Below, one piece after another: positions 27,753 to 37,013 of a DNA stretch of 64,000 nucleotides (its first letter is position 1; each line of letters starts with the position of its first letter). This stretch comes from Allolucifera butyrica (GTDB taxonomy: Bacteria > Bacillota > Negativicutes > Sporomusales > UPPP01). The position numbers and the translations under genes were made by a program. The DNA lies in NCBI RefSeq assembly GCF_900476375.1, contig NZ_UPPP01000059.1, positions 1 through 64,000 on the forward strand, given 5' to 3'. The notes under the pieces were generated by a model, which was not told the origin of the DNA, did no database searches, and saw nothing but the letters and a program-made list of their open reading frames with translations.

Positions 27753-30700
27753 ATGTTTATTGCCGATTTTCACATACATTCAAAATACTCAAGGGCTACG
27801 AGCCGGGATTGTGTGCCGGAAGTGCTCGAATTTTGGGCGCGGCGCAAGGGACTTCACGTGATTGGTACGGGTGATTTCACTCATCCGGCCTGGCGGGAGG
27901 AATTGAAGGAAAAACTGGTTCCCACGGGAGAGGGCCTTTATGCCCTGAAAAATGATTTCCGCCAGGAGGATAAAGTCGCCGGAGGAGATTTTAAGCCTCA
28001 ATTCATTGTTTCCGGCGAAATCAGCTCCATCTACAAAAAGAATGGCAGAGTACGCAAGGTACACAACCTGATTCTTTTACCTGGCCTGGAACCGGCCGAA
28101 TTAATATCCCACAAACTGGAGAATATAGGGAATCTGCGGTCGGACGGCAGGCCGATCCTGGGGCTTGACAGCAGGGACTTGCTGGAAATTGTCCTGGATA
28201 CTTGCCCGGAGGCTATTTTTATACCTGCGCATATATGGACGCCCCATTTTTCCCTGTTCGGTGCCTATTCCGGTTTTGACGACATCCGGGAGTGCTTCGA
28301 GGACCTTACAGACTACATATACGCCCTCGAAACCGGTCTGTCCTCGGACCCGCCGATGAATTGGCGTCTTTCCGCACTGGATCAGTATACGCTGGTGTCC
28401 AACTCGGATGCCCATTCTCCGGCAAACCTGGCAAGAGAGGCTAATCTTTTTGATACCGGCCTTTCTTATCCGTGCATACTGCAGGCGCTAAAAAACCGTA
28501 ACACCAAGGAGTTCTACGGTACAATCGAATTCTTTCCGGAGGAAGGCAAATACCACTACGACGGCCACCGGAACTGCAAGGTGTGTTGGAAGCCTGCGGA
28601 TACCAAAGCCGCAGGCGGCCTATGCCCTGTTTGCGGCGGAAAATTGACTGTGGGCGTGCTGCACCGGGTTGAAGCGCTTGCGGACAGGCAGGAAGGGTTT
28701 ATACCGCCGGCGGCCAAGCATTTTGAAAGTCTTGTCCCGTTTCAGGAAGTAATCGCCTCCTCAATTGGTTTGGCTGTCACCAGTACGAAAGTTAAGAAAA
28801 AACAGGAGGATTTGGTACGGAGCCTGGGACCGGAACTGTTTATACTCCGGGAGGCCTCATTGAGTGACATCGAGTTGGCGGCAGGTCCCTGTATTGCCGA
28901 AGGCATCCGCCGGCTGCGTTGCGGCAAGGTCGATATACAACCCGGCTTTGACGGGGAATATGGGAAAGTGAAAGTGATAGACAAGAGTGAAATCAATATG
29001 CTTTCAGGCCAATTATGTTTTATGAGTGACCAATTTTTAGCTGCCGCCAGTCCTGCCGGCAGAGAACCGGCGCTTCCTGAATCAATTGCCGGCATAAGAG
29101 GGCCGGCAATTAAAGATCCGGCGCCGGATTTGGCGAATGCCGGCGCTCCGGAAAAGAATACGGGTATGAATGCGATTCCTACAAACCTTCCTTATGGATT
29201 GAACGAAGAACAATGGCAGGCTGTTTCATCCCCCGGACAGGCAATTGCGGTAATTGCCGGCCCGGGAACAGGAAAAACAAAAACACTGGTATGCCGGATT
29301 GCTTACCTTATTAAAGAATGCGGAGTCCATCCCTCGCAGATAACCGCCGTTACTTTTACCAATAAAGCCGCCCAGGAAATGCGCAGCCGTCTGGAACAGC
29401 ATTTCGGGAACAAGCGGACGGCAGCCGCCATGACAATCGGGACCTTTCACTCTATCTGCCTGCAAATTTTGTCTCAATGGAATGGCAAAAACAAGATAAC
29501 GATTATCGATGAATATAATGCTCTGGCCATAATAGAAGAAATAGTAAAGAGGCTGAATTTGAAGATTTCGCCGCGGGATGCCCTGAAAGGGATCTCGCTG
29601 CTAAAAAACGGGGCCCTGGCGGCAGACAACGGGAAAAAAACGGATATTCCGGCTGCCGTATATGAGGCGTATTGTTCGCAGCTTAAAGGTTACGGCGTGA
29701 TGGACTATGATGATATCCTACTCGAAGTACTTCAACGCTTTGAAGAGGAAAATGCAGGCGGGAGCCACAAAAACTCATTTGCTTATCTGCTGGTGGATGA
29801 ATTTCAGGATATAAACGAGATTCAATACGGCCTAATCAAAAAATGGACCGGGAAAAGCGGTAATCTCTTTATAATTGGTGACCCTGACCAGGCGATTTAT
29901 GGATTTAGGGGTTCGGATTTCCGCTATTTTGACAGGTTTATCGAAGAATTCCAGGGGAGCCAAGTCCGGCTGTCTCAGAACTACCGCTCAACCTCTGAAA
30001 TCATTGCTTCCGCCCAGGCGGTAATTTTTCCCCAAGCTGCCGGCGAGCGGACTTGTTCTCTCAAAGCAACCAGGGGAAGCGGCAGCAAAGTGCGTCTTGT
30101 AGAAAGCAATGATGAATTTTCCGAGGCGATTTTTGTCGCCAAGGAAATCAACCGTATGGTTGGCGGTATTGATATGTTGGATACGCAAACCTTGGCGGCA
30201 TCCCATAAAAAAAGGCCGGCGGCCAAACAAACAAGGGGGTTTGCCGATATTGCCGTATTATACCGTACGAATCGCCAGGCAGAAATTCTGGAGCAGTGCT
30301 TTTTGAAAGAAGGGATTCCGTATGTAGTGGCCGGCAGGGACGAATTTCTTGCCGACAAGCCGGTCCGTGAGACCGTTTCGTTTTTCCGTTTTTTGCTGAA
30401 TCCCGGGGATATTACGTCTCTTTTGGCCTGCCTCAAAGCAAAAAATGTAACTTCAACCGACGGCAACCTTAAAATCCTGGATCGCTATGTTGCCGGCAAA
30501 AAAGACATAACAGCCCTCGTCAATATTCTGGAAGAGACTTCCCTGCCGGTATCTAAGCTGGATGCTTCTGAGGATTTCATCAAGTTGCTAAGGAAATATC
30601 AGCCAATCCTCCATAAGGAAAAGCCGGGCAATATTATAGATTCCTGGATTTGCGACAACCATCTGTCCGGTATAAAATCAATGGACCTTCTTTTCCATAC

Positions 30701-31097
30701 GTCGGTGATGCATAACGAAATGTCTGCCTTTCTTCAAAACCTTCTCTTGGGCCGGGAAAGCGATATTGTTCGCAGCGGGAGCAAGGATTATTCGCCGGAG
30801 GCGGTAACGTTAATGACTATGCATGCGGCCAAAGGCCTCGAATTTCCCGTCACATTTATTTGCGGCGTAAATGATGGCATGATTCCTTTACGAAACAGCA
30901 ACTCCGATATAGATATGGGGGAAGAAAGACGGCTTTTCTATGTCGGGATGACTAGGGCCCGGGATGAACTGATCCTTCTGACGTCCCGTACTCCTTCTCC
31001 TTTTATTGCCGACATAGCGCAAGAACAACTTATAACCGAGAAGGCTTTTAAGCCCAAGCAGATGTTCCAATATAAACAAGACAGTCTTTTTGCCTAA
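27753..31097 (+). CDS. EndoQ-like PHP endonuclease fused to UvrD/Rep-type helicase
   Basis: A 1114-residue fusion. Residues 1-400 match the endonuclease Q group (TIGR00375-like PHP family): ADFHIHSKYSRATSRD with metal-binding His7 and His9, GLHVIGTGDFTHPAW, a Zn ribbon C275-C278-C291-C294, then a helical region. EndoQ nicks DNA 5' of deaminated bases. A linker (about 400-480) leads into an SF1 helicase: Walker A AGPGTGKTK at about 502, DEFQD at 682-686, GDPDQAIYGFRGSD, MTMHAAKGLEFPV and RRLFYVGMTRARDEL. It could nick at a lesion and then unwind. ATG 27750 is an alternative start; AGGTGG better fits 27753. Confidence 0.88.
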   Translation: MFIADFHIHSKYSRATSRDCVPEVLEFWARRKGLHVIGTGDFTHPAWREELKEKLVPTGEGLYALKNDFRQEDKVAGGDFKPQFIVSGEISSIYKKNGRVRKVHNLILLPGLEPAELISHKLENIGNLRSDGRPILGLDSRDLLEIVLDTCPEAIFIPAHIWTPHFSLFGAYSGFDDIRECFEDLTDYIYALETGLSSDPPMNWRLSALDQYTLVSNSDAHSPANLAREANLFDTGLSYPCILQALKNRNTKEFYGTIEFFPEEGKYHYDGHRNCKVCWKPADTKAAGGLCPVCGGKLTVGVLHRVEALADRQEGFIPPAAKHFESLVPFQEVIASSIGLAVTSTKVKKKQEDLVRSLGPELFILREASLSDIELAAGPCIAEGIRRLRCGKVDIQPGFDGEYGKVKVIDKSEINMLSGQLCFMSDQFLAAASPAGREPALPESIAGIRGPAIKDPAPDLANAGAPEKNTGMNAIPTNLPYGLNEEQWQAVSSPGQAIAVIAGPGTGKTKTLVCRIAYLIKECGVHPSQITAVTFTNKAAQEMRSRLEQHFGNKRTAAAMTIGTFHSICLQILSQWNGKNKITIIDEYNALAIIEEIVKRLNLKISPRDALKGISLLKNGALAADNGKKTDIPAAVYEAYCSQLKGYGVMDYDDILLEVLQRFEEENAGGSHKNSFAYLLVDEFQDINEIQYGLIKKWTGKSGNLFIIGDPDQAIYGFRGSDFRYFDRFIEEFQGSQVRLSQNYRSTSEIIASAQAVIFPQAAGERTCSLKATRGSGSKVRLVESNDEFSEAIFVAKEINRMVGGIDMLDTQTLAASHKKRPAAKQTRGFADIAVLYRTNRQAEILEQCFLKEGIPYVVAGRDEFLADKPVRETVSFFRFLLNPGDITSLLACLKAKNVTSTDGNLKILDRYVAGKKDITALVNILEETSLPVSKLDASEDFIKLLRKYQPILHKEKPGNIIDSWICDNHLSGIKSMDLLFHTSVMHNEMSAFLQNLLLGRESDIVRSGSKDYSPEAVTLMTMHAAKGLEFPVTFICGVNDGMIPLRNSNSDIDMGEERRLFYVGMTRARDELILLTSRTPSPFIADIAQEQLITEKAFKPKQMFQYKQDSLFA

Positions 31098-31124
31098 AGT
31101 ACGATTTGACATTGATTCTTGTTT

Positions 31125-31152
31125 TTTACCTGAATTTATGATACGGTATAGA
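31125..31152 (+). promoter_or_regulatory. Possible promoter of the hydrogenase-regulator leader
   Basis: TTTACC and TATAGA, 16 bp apart, lie shortly after the helicase gene. They would start a transcript of about 245 bases before the regulator ATG. The match is moderate. Confidence 0.4.
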
Positions 31153-31159
31153 TAATAAC

Positions 31160-31378
31160 CGGGTAAGCTGTCTGAGATTGAGTGAGCTTCATTCTTTCTT
31201 GCGGCAAACCATAGGTAAACTAACTAAAACAAAGCATCGTACTGAACCATGAGGGTTCGTCCCTAATGAGAAGGCGAGAGAATAGGTTACTATGTGGAGG
31301 CGCGCGCTGTATGGCTATTGCCTCCATAAATTAGCGACATTCTATCCTTGCGCCTGTTTGGGGTGCAGGGATTTTTTG
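31160..31378 (+). ncRNA. Structured leader/attenuator upstream of hydrogenase regulator gene
   Basis: It ends in an intrinsic terminator: an 11-bp stem 31345-31355 with 31361-31371 (loop GTTTG) and then six T, 25 bases before the regulator start. Upstream, TGGAGGC (31295-31301) pairs with GCCTCCA (31320-31326). AGGCGC at 31298-31303 can instead pair with GCGCCT at 31350-31355, which would break the terminator. Further 5' are GAACC-ATGAG-GGTTC (31244-31258) and a likely closing helix of CCATAGGTAA with TTACTATGTGG. This on/off layout is that of a riboswitch or attenuator. I do not recognise the sensor part as any known class, and an independent small RNA is also possible. Confidence 0.5.
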
Positions 31379-31402
31379 CTTATTGAAGAAAGGACGAAGC
31401 GT

Positions 31403-31666
31403 ATGGAAACCAGAATTGCGCTCATTGGAATCGTGATCGAAAATAAGGACTCCGCTAAAAAGATTAACGATATTCTGCATGAATACGGAGACCATATTGT
31501 CGGTAGAATGGGTATCCCTTATCCCAAACGGAATATTGCCGTAATCAGCATTGTAATCGATGCTCCCGGCGACATTATCAGCGCTCTGTCCGGCAAGTTA
31601 GGAATGATTCCTCATGTCAATATAAAAACGGTATATTCCAAAGTATCTTCCAACGCCGAAAAATGA
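31403..31666 (+). CDS. TM1266-type iron-only hydrogenase system regulator
   Basis: An 87-residue ferredoxin-like-fold protein of the TM1266/NikR-C-terminal-like group that accompanies [FeFe]-hydrogenase maturation genes. It begins RIALIGIVIENKDSAKKINDILHEYG and contains IVGRMGIPYPKRNIAVISIVIDA, both family-typical. The frame is open further upstream through the terminator hairpin; the ATG here has a GAAAGGA site and starts the domain. hydG follows 97 bases later, consistent with the role suggested by context. Its mode of action is not known. Confidence 0.85.
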   Translation: METRIALIGIVIENKDSAKKINDILHEYGDHIVGRMGIPYPKRNIAVISIVIDAPGDIISALSGKLGMIPHVNIKTVYSKVSSNAEK

Positions 31667-31763
31667 AAGTACAACCTTTAGTTAAAACGGGCTTTTCTAC
31701 TACGTAGTTTCACTGCCGTTAGCAAACTGATTAGACGGAGAGAAGGAAAAGGGAGGCTTATCA

Positions 31764-33183
31764 ATGTATAATTGTAAATCAAAAAAAGCGACTGAGTTTA
31801 TTGACGACCAGGAGATTCTGGATACCCTGGCCTATGCTCAGGAAAACAAAAGGAACCGGGAATTAATTGACAGCATTTTAGAGCGGGCTAAGGACTGTAA
31901 AGGCCTGAATCACCGTGAAGCAGCCGTGCTGCTGGAATGTGACCTGGAAGATGAGAATGAAAAAATGATGTCGTTGGCCCAGGAAATAAAACAGAAATTT
32001 TACGGGAACCGCATCGTAATGTTTGCTCCGTTATATCTTTCCAACTACTGTATAAATGGATGTGTATATTGCCCATATCATCATAGCAACAAGCATATTA
32101 CCCGTAAAAAACTTTCCCAGGAGGATATTGCCCGTGAGGTAATTGCCTTACAGGACATGGGACATAAGCGGCTGGCTTTAGAAACCGGAGAAGACCCGGT
32201 TAATAATCCCATCGAAGTATGTGTTGGAAAGCATAAAAACGATTTATAGCATAAAACATAAAAATGGTGCAATACGCCGGGTTAATGTCAATATTGCCGC
32301 CACGACTGTGGAAAATTACCGCAAGCTAAAGGAAGCGGGGATTGGCACGTATATTCTTTTCCAGGAAACCTATAACAAAAAAATGTATGAGGAATTGCAT
32401 CCAACCGGACCGAAACACGACTACGCGTACCATACGGAAGCGATGGACCGGGCGATGGAAGGCGAGATTGACGATGTGGGCATCGGTGTTTTGTTTGGAT
32501 TAAACATGTACCGCTACGACTTTGTCGGCTTACTTATGCATGCGGAACATTTAGAAGCGGCCATGGGAGTTGGCCCGCATACCATCAGCGTTCCCCGGAT
32601 TCGTCCGGCCGATGATATTGATCCGGAAAACTTTACCAATGCCATTTCCGACGATATATTTGCGAAAATAGTAACCGTACTTCGCATTGCTGTTCCTTAC
32701 ACCGGAATGATTGTTTCCACCCGGGAATCGAAGAAAACCCGCGAGCGGGTGCTGCAATTGGGAGTATCCCAAATCAGCGGCGGTTCCAGAACCAGTGTCG
32801 GCGGCTACGTTGAACCGGAAGCGGAAGAAGATAACTCGGCCCAGTTTGATGTAAGCGATACGCGTACTCTGGATGAAGTTGTGAATTGGTTGTTAAGTTT
32901 GGGCTATATTCCGAGTTTCTGTACTGCCTGTTATCGCGAGGGACGTACGGGAGACCGTTTTATGAGTCTGGTCAAATCCGGGCAAATTGCCAACTGTTGT
33001 CAGCCCAATGCGTTGATGACGCTTAAGGAATACTTAGAAGACTATGCTTCCGCCGATACCAAGGCAAAGGGGGAAGCGGTAATTGCCAGGGAAATTCCCC
33101 GGATTACCAATGCAAAAGTCCGGGCCATTGCAATGGAACATTTGGCTGAACTTAAAGACGGTAAACGGGATTTCCGCTTTTAA
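31764..33183 (+). pseudogene. hydG: hydG, [FeFe]-hydrogenase maturase, broken by a single-base insertion
   Basis: HydG is a radical SAM tyrosine lyase that makes the CO and CN ligands of the hydrogenase H-cluster. The first frame (31764-32249) has the radical SAM set Cys96, Cys100, Cys103 (CINGCVYC). The second frame continues with LESIKTIYSIKHKNG and ends with CTACYREGR and IANCCQPNA, the second cluster site. An extra G at 32217 shifts the frame. Removing it turns GAA-GTA-TGT into GAA-TAT-GTG and restores one 472-residue HydG of normal length. The rest shows no decay, so this may be a recent mutation or a sequencing error. HydE, HydF and the hydrogenase are not in view. Confidence 0.88.
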
Positions 33184-33208
33184 TAGCAAAAGTTTTAGAA
33201 AGTATTTT

Positions 33209-33238
33209 GCCGCCCGTCAAGGGGGCGGGCTTGTTTTT
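33209..33238 (+). terminator. First terminator after hydG
   Basis: GCCGCCC pairs with GGGCGGGC (one bulged G), followed by TTGTTTTTAT. It is GC-rich and 25 bases past the stop. Confidence 0.7.
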
Positions 33239-33247
33239 ATTCAATCG

Positions 33248-33288
33248 AAGCCACCTGCAATATTGTTTGCGGGTGGCTTTAATTTTTA
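33248..33288 (+). terminator. Second terminator after hydG
   Basis: A 13-bp stem (AAGCCACC and the inner TGCAA pairing to 33279, one T-G pair) with a 6-base loop, then AATTTTTATT. Confidence 0.75.
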
Positions 33289-33460
33289 TTGGAAAACGCT
33301 AATGCCCCTAAAGGTATTATGTAAAAATGTATCACTCCCTATTTTCAGTTCATATAGTAAATTATAAAGAACATTTAGACCCTTTCTTCATTGTTGCAGC
33401 TAGGTCTTTAGACCAGTCCGGAATGATTATGTAACCAATATAAGGAGGGAACTGCAGACC

Positions 33461-34861
33461 ATGTCCTATAGAAAGAGACGGACCAAACTGCGGGTTAGTC
33501 ATAAATCCAGAGTCACTTTTGGTAATGTGGCCGGCGCTGAGGAAGCGAAGCAGGATTTAATGGAAATTCTAGAATTTATTAAGCACCCTAAAAAGTTTCG
33601 CGAAATGGGGGCGCGGATACCTAACGGCGTACTTTTATATGGACCTCCCGGAACGGGTAAAACACTATTGGCGCGCGCCACGGCTGGTGAAGCGGGAGTA
33701 CCTTTTTTCAGTATTAGCGCATCGGAATTCGTCGAAATGTATGTTGGTGTGGGTGCTTCCCGGGTACGAGATTTATTTAGGCAGGCCAGAAGAAAAACGC
33801 CAAGTATTATCTTTATTGATGAAATAGACGCCGTCGGCCGGCAGCGCGGTACCGGGCTGGGGGACGGACACGACGAGCGGGAGCAGACGTTAAACCAGTT
33901 ATTAGTGGAGATGGATGGTTTTTCTGCTTCGAGAGGAGTTATCATCATCGCTGCTACCAACCGCCCGGACATTCTGGATCCGGCCCTTTTGCGCGCCGGG
34001 CGTTTCGACCGCCGGATCTTCGTTGACCGTCCTGATGCGAAAGGCCGCCAGGAAATTTTAAACGTGCATACGGCAGGCAAACCGGTGTCGGCTGAAGTGG
34101 ATCTTGCAGTGATCGCCCGACGTATATCCGGGTTTACCGGGGCCGATATCGGCAATTTGGTAAACGAGGCGGCGCTGCTGGCGATTCGTTTTGGGAAAAA
34201 ACAGATTGAAATGGATGACTTTGAAGAAGCAATAGAGCTTGTAATTGCCGGACCGGAAAGAAAAAGCCGGGTTCTAAGTGAGAGGGACCGGAAAATTGTT
34301 GCTTATCATGAAGCCGGCCATGCTTTAATCAGTCTGCTCTCCGGCCAGGCCGACCCGCTTCATAAAGTATCTATAGTCCAGCGGGGCCGGGCCGGCGGGT
34401 ATACGCTTACTCTTCCGCGGGAAGACCGTTATTTTACCACTAAATCGGAACTTGTCGGTCAAATAAAAAAACTGCTCGGCGGCCGGGTCGCCGAAGTATT
34501 GGTTTTGCAGGAAATCAGCACGGGAGCGCAAAATGACCTTAAACAGGCTGCCGAAATTGCGCATAAGATGGTTTGCGACTATGGAATGAGCTCATTGGGG
34601 CCGGTTAGCTACGAACAGAGCGAGGAAGTTTTTTTAGGACGGGATATTACCCGGCAGCACAATCGGAGCGAAGGCTTTTTCTCCGGCATTGACCAGGAAA
34701 TACGGGATATTATCAAAAGTGCTTACGGGGAAGCGGAAAAAATAATCCAGGATAATATAAACAGTCTGCACCGCATTGCGAGTGCGCTGCTGGAAAGAGA
34801 GACACTGGCAGGGGATGACGTCCGGCAGTTGGTGAAGTGGGAATCTTTTACAAGGGCATAA
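33461..34861 (+). CDS. FtsH-like AAA+ zinc protease lacking membrane segments
   Basis: A 466-residue FtsH homologue with the full AAA+ and protease parts but no N-terminal membrane region: it starts [10 protein letters not shown] and reaches the AAA domain at residue 18 ([14 protein letters not shown]). Walker A GPPGTGKT is at 61-68, the Walker B block IIFIDEID near 117-124, the FtsH pore loop [17 protein letters not shown] near 90-106, and the zinc motif HEAGH at 283-287. Normal FtsH is about 600-650 residues with two membrane helices. It is probably a soluble paralogue; the housekeeping copy would be elsewhere. An AAGGAGG site supports the start, and no open frame precedes it. Confidence 0.87.
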   Translation: MSYRKRRTKLRVSHKSRVTFGNVAGAEEAKQDLMEILEFIKHPKKFREMGARIPNGVLLYGPPGTGKTLLARATAGEAGVPFFSISASEFVEMYVGVGASRVRDLFRQARRKTPSIIFIDEIDAVGRQRGTGLGDGHDEREQTLNQLLVEMDGFSASRGVIIIAATNRPDILDPALLRAGRFDRRIFVDRPDAKGRQEILNVHTAGKPVSAEVDLAVIARRISGFTGADIGNLVNEAALLAIRFGKKQIEMDDFEEAIELVIAGPERKSRVLSERDRKIVAYHEAGHALISLLSGQADPLHKVSIVQRGRAGGYTLTLPREDRYFTTKSELVGQIKKLLGGRVAEVLVLQEISTGAQNDLKQAAEIAHKMVCDYGMSSLGPVSYEQSEEVFLGRDITRQHNRSEGFFSGIDQEIRDIIKSAYGEAEKIIQDNINSLHRIASALLERETLAGDDVRQLVKWESFTRA

Positions 34862-34961
34862 TCAACGGCTGAGTTCCTAAGATATGAGTATAGTAGGGCC
34901 TGTCTTGTACCATATTAACGTTGTAATTATGAGATGTTATAAGGGATAAGGGGGTGGCTTT

Positions 34962-35645
34962 ATGCAGGCAGGTCAGGAAACAAAGCGGGATATGCTTGAT
35001 AAAGGGGCAGTGTTACAGAGGGACAAGAGAACCTATGCTGTGGCGCCGCATATACCGGGCGGTATTATTTTAGACTTTAATTTAATGCGTAAGATTGTTG
35101 ATACGGCGGAAAAATATGGAGCCAAGGCATTAAAACTTACTAGTGCACAGCGAATTGCTATTGTTGGCATTGAGGAAGAAAAGATTGACCAGGTGTGGGA
35201 AGAACTTGGCATGGAGAAAGGACATGCTATTGGCTTGTGTGTGCGCAGTATAAAAATATGTCCGGCAACTCACTTTTGTAAACGGGCACAGCAGGACGCT
35301 GTGACGCTAGGCCTTGAACTGGATGAAAAATATCATGGCATGGATTTACCGTCAAAGTTTAAAATGAGTGTTGCCGGCTGTGCAAATTCTTGCAGTGAAC
35401 CGGCGGTAAGAGATTTGGGAATTATGGGTACCCCGAAAGGATACACGGTTATGATTGGCGGCAACGCCGGTATCAAACCGCGAATCGCGGATATCTTAGC
35501 GGAAAATGTTCCCCAGGAAGATGTGATTCCTTTAGTTGGCAAAATTATCAATTACTATAGAGAGCACGCCAAAAATTACGAACGCCTGGGAAACATGATT
35601 GAACGCGTAGGCTTCGAAACGGTAAAGCGGGATTTGTCGGAGTAA
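34962..35645 (+). CDS. Sirohaem/[4Fe-4S] sulfite or nitrite reductase-like protein
   Basis: A 227-residue single-module protein of the nitrite/sulfite reductase family. The ferredoxin-like half domain (residues 30-90) is followed by the cluster and sirohaem ligands C100-x5-C106 (CPATHFC) and C140-x3-C144 (GCANSCSEP). Full assimilatory enzymes are more than twice as long with two repeated halves. This short form occurs in anaerobes, where its role is often unassigned. It may act in sulfite or nitrite reduction or electron transfer. It is monocistronic, with a GGGGGTGG-type site before the ATG. Confidence 0.8.
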   Translation: MQAGQETKRDMLDKGAVLQRDKRTYAVAPHIPGGIILDFNLMRKIVDTAEKYGAKALKLTSAQRIAIVGIEEEKIDQVWEELGMEKGHAIGLCVRSIKICPATHFCKRAQQDAVTLGLELDEKYHGMDLPSKFKMSVAGCANSCSEPAVRDLGIMGTPKGYTVMIGGNAGIKPRIADILAENVPQEDVIPLVGKIINYYREHAKNYERLGNMIERVGFETVKRDLSE

Positions 35646-35747
35646 AATAAAGTTGCGGCAAGAAGCTGGCTTGACTTAATTTCTCAGCATGTATCTAAGT
35701 GCGCATGGCCATAATATAATTAGACTCTAAAATAAAGGAGGATGAAT

Positions 35748-35990
35748 ATGGACCAAAAACAAACACAGTCAAAGTCTCAGTATGGAACTCTGACCGCGAA
35801 ATATGATGCGAACCGGGATTATGCCGATGCTCAGAACGGCGCTCAAGGTTCTACTGCTACTACCAGCCAAAGTGTTGCCGAATATGGCACTATGACAGCC
35901 AAGTACGATGCCAATGACGATTACAGCCAAAGTGGCGGCGGACAAAAGAGCTCCGGCAATAAACCCGGACAACAGGGCAACAAAAAATAA
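35748..35990 (+). CDS. Small repeat protein, possibly spore-related
   Basis: An 80-residue, very hydrophilic protein without cysteine, rich in Gln, Gly, Ser and Asn. It holds two copies of YGTxTAKYDANxDY separated by a Gln/Ala/Thr-rich spacer. A basic Gly/Gln-rich tail ends it. The overall look (tandem motif, low complexity, no hydrophobic core) recalls gamma-type SASPs, which store amino acids in spores, but the motif is not theirs. I do not recognise the family. An earlier ATG at 35742 overlaps the AAAGGAGG site, so the second ATG is used. A terminator follows, so it is a single-gene unit. Confidence 0.65.
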   Translation: MDQKQTQSKSQYGTLTAKYDANRDYADAQNGAQGSTATTSQSVAEYGTMTAKYDANDDYSQSGGGQKSSGNKPGQQGNKK

Positions 35991-36007
35991 GAATATTGGT
36001 GTTTTAT

Positions 36008-36043
36008 GGAATGCCCTCCAATATAGGAGGGCATTCCTATTTG
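36008..36043 (+). terminator. Terminator after small repeat protein gene
   Basis: A 12-bp perfect stem (GGAATGCCCTCC with GGAGGGCATTCC), loop AATATA, then TATTTG. Confidence 0.82.
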
Positions 36044-36138
36044 CACGGAAGCCATTGACTTTCAATATTGCTGTAGTTATAATTAAGATGTAAGTTGCAT
36101 ATAGATGGATTATACACATAGAAAGGATTTAAATTTAA

Positions 36139-36498
36139 ATGGCAAGAAAATCAAAAAAAGGTCAAACCTATCGGCATACACCGGCATTTATTCTTCTTTT
36201 TCTGGTTAGAGAGAATTTATATGGTGCTGCCCTGCTAAATACTTTACAAAAAGAGCTGCCCTGGTACCATACGGATAGCGCCGTAATTTACCGTTCCTTG
36301 CAGGATTTGGAACAAGAAGGGGCGGTAAAATCCTATTGGGAAACCGATACAGCGGGACCAGCCCGCAAATGGTATCAAATCACTCCTAAGGGATTGGAAC
36401 GGCTTCAGGAATTTAAAGAAGATATTGAAATGCGGAAACGGAATTTGGAATTTTTCTTGGATTCCTATGAAACCTTTCGCCGGAGAACGGAAAAATAG
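36139..36498 (+). CDS. PadR-like winged-helix regulator
   Basis: A 119-residue PadR-type regulator with no extended C-terminal domain (class-2 size). The winged helix spans HTPAFILLFLVRENLYGAALLNTLQKEL to SAVIYRSLQDLEQEGAVKSYW. It starts with a basic segment (ARKSKKGQTYRHTP). It lies 35 bases upstream of a pair of permease genes and probably controls them. Confidence 0.82.
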   Translation: MARKSKKGQTYRHTPAFILLFLVRENLYGAALLNTLQKELPWYHTDSAVIYRSLQDLEQEGAVKSYWETDTAGPARKWYQITPKGLERLQEFKEDIEMRKRNLEFFLDSYETFRRRTEK

Positions 36499-36533
36499 TC
36501 TATTTTTTACACTATATATGGGGAGGTGCCGTT

Positions 36534-37013
36534 TTGTTTACCGTTGGATTGTATATCTTAACGGGAATCCTGTTGGGAATCTCTTTCGTGAAAGATAAGA
36601 AAAAGACAATCCTGGCATTAAAAAAAGGATGGAAGTCGCTGGCGAATATTTTACCCCTGCTTTTTTCGATTATCCTCCTCATTGGAATCGTCCTTGCCGT
36701 ATTGAGTCCTGCGGCGATATCCCAATTAATCGGGAAACAATCCGGTTGGTCCGGTATACTAATTGCTGCCGTTGCCGGCGCGGTAACTTTAATACCCGGT
36801 TTTGTAACGTTTCCGCTGGCGGCTGCTTTATTAAAGAACGGCGCCGGCTTAACCCAGGTGGTTGTATTTATATCAACCTCAATGATGGTCGGAGTGGTTA
36901 CGATTCCTGTAGAAATAAAATACTTCGGCTGGAAGGTTACTTATATCCGGAATATGCTGGCATTTGTTTTTTCATTTATGGTGGCGATTGTATTAAAGGC
37001 GGTGATTGAATAA
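36534..37013 (+). CDS. Permease half, DUF318/ArsP-like (first of a pair)
   Basis: A 159-residue membrane protein with four or five hydrophobic segments. It carries PGFVTFPLAAALLKNGAG, then VFISTSMMVGVVTIPVEIKYFGWKVTYIRN, features of the DUF318/ArsP_1 permease fold, which normally occurs as one protein with two similar halves. The start is TTG with GGGAGG 7 bases before it. Its stop TAA shares a base with the ATG of the second half (TAATG), so translation is coupled. The substrate is unknown; related proteins move arsenicals or metal complexes. Confidence 0.7.
   Translation: MFTVGLYILTGILLGISFVKDKKKTILALKKGWKSLANILPLLFSIILLIGIVLAVLSPAAISQLIGKQSGWSGILIAAVAGAVTLIPGFVTFPLAAALLKNGAGLTQVVVFISTSMMVGVVTIPVEIKYFGWKVTYIRNMLAFVFSFMVAIVLKAVIE

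Noticed and set aside
31160..31378. T-box or a known riboswitch class
   Set aside because: It lacks the T-box AGGGTGGnACCGCG element, and I find none of the conserved cores of the riboswitch classes I know.
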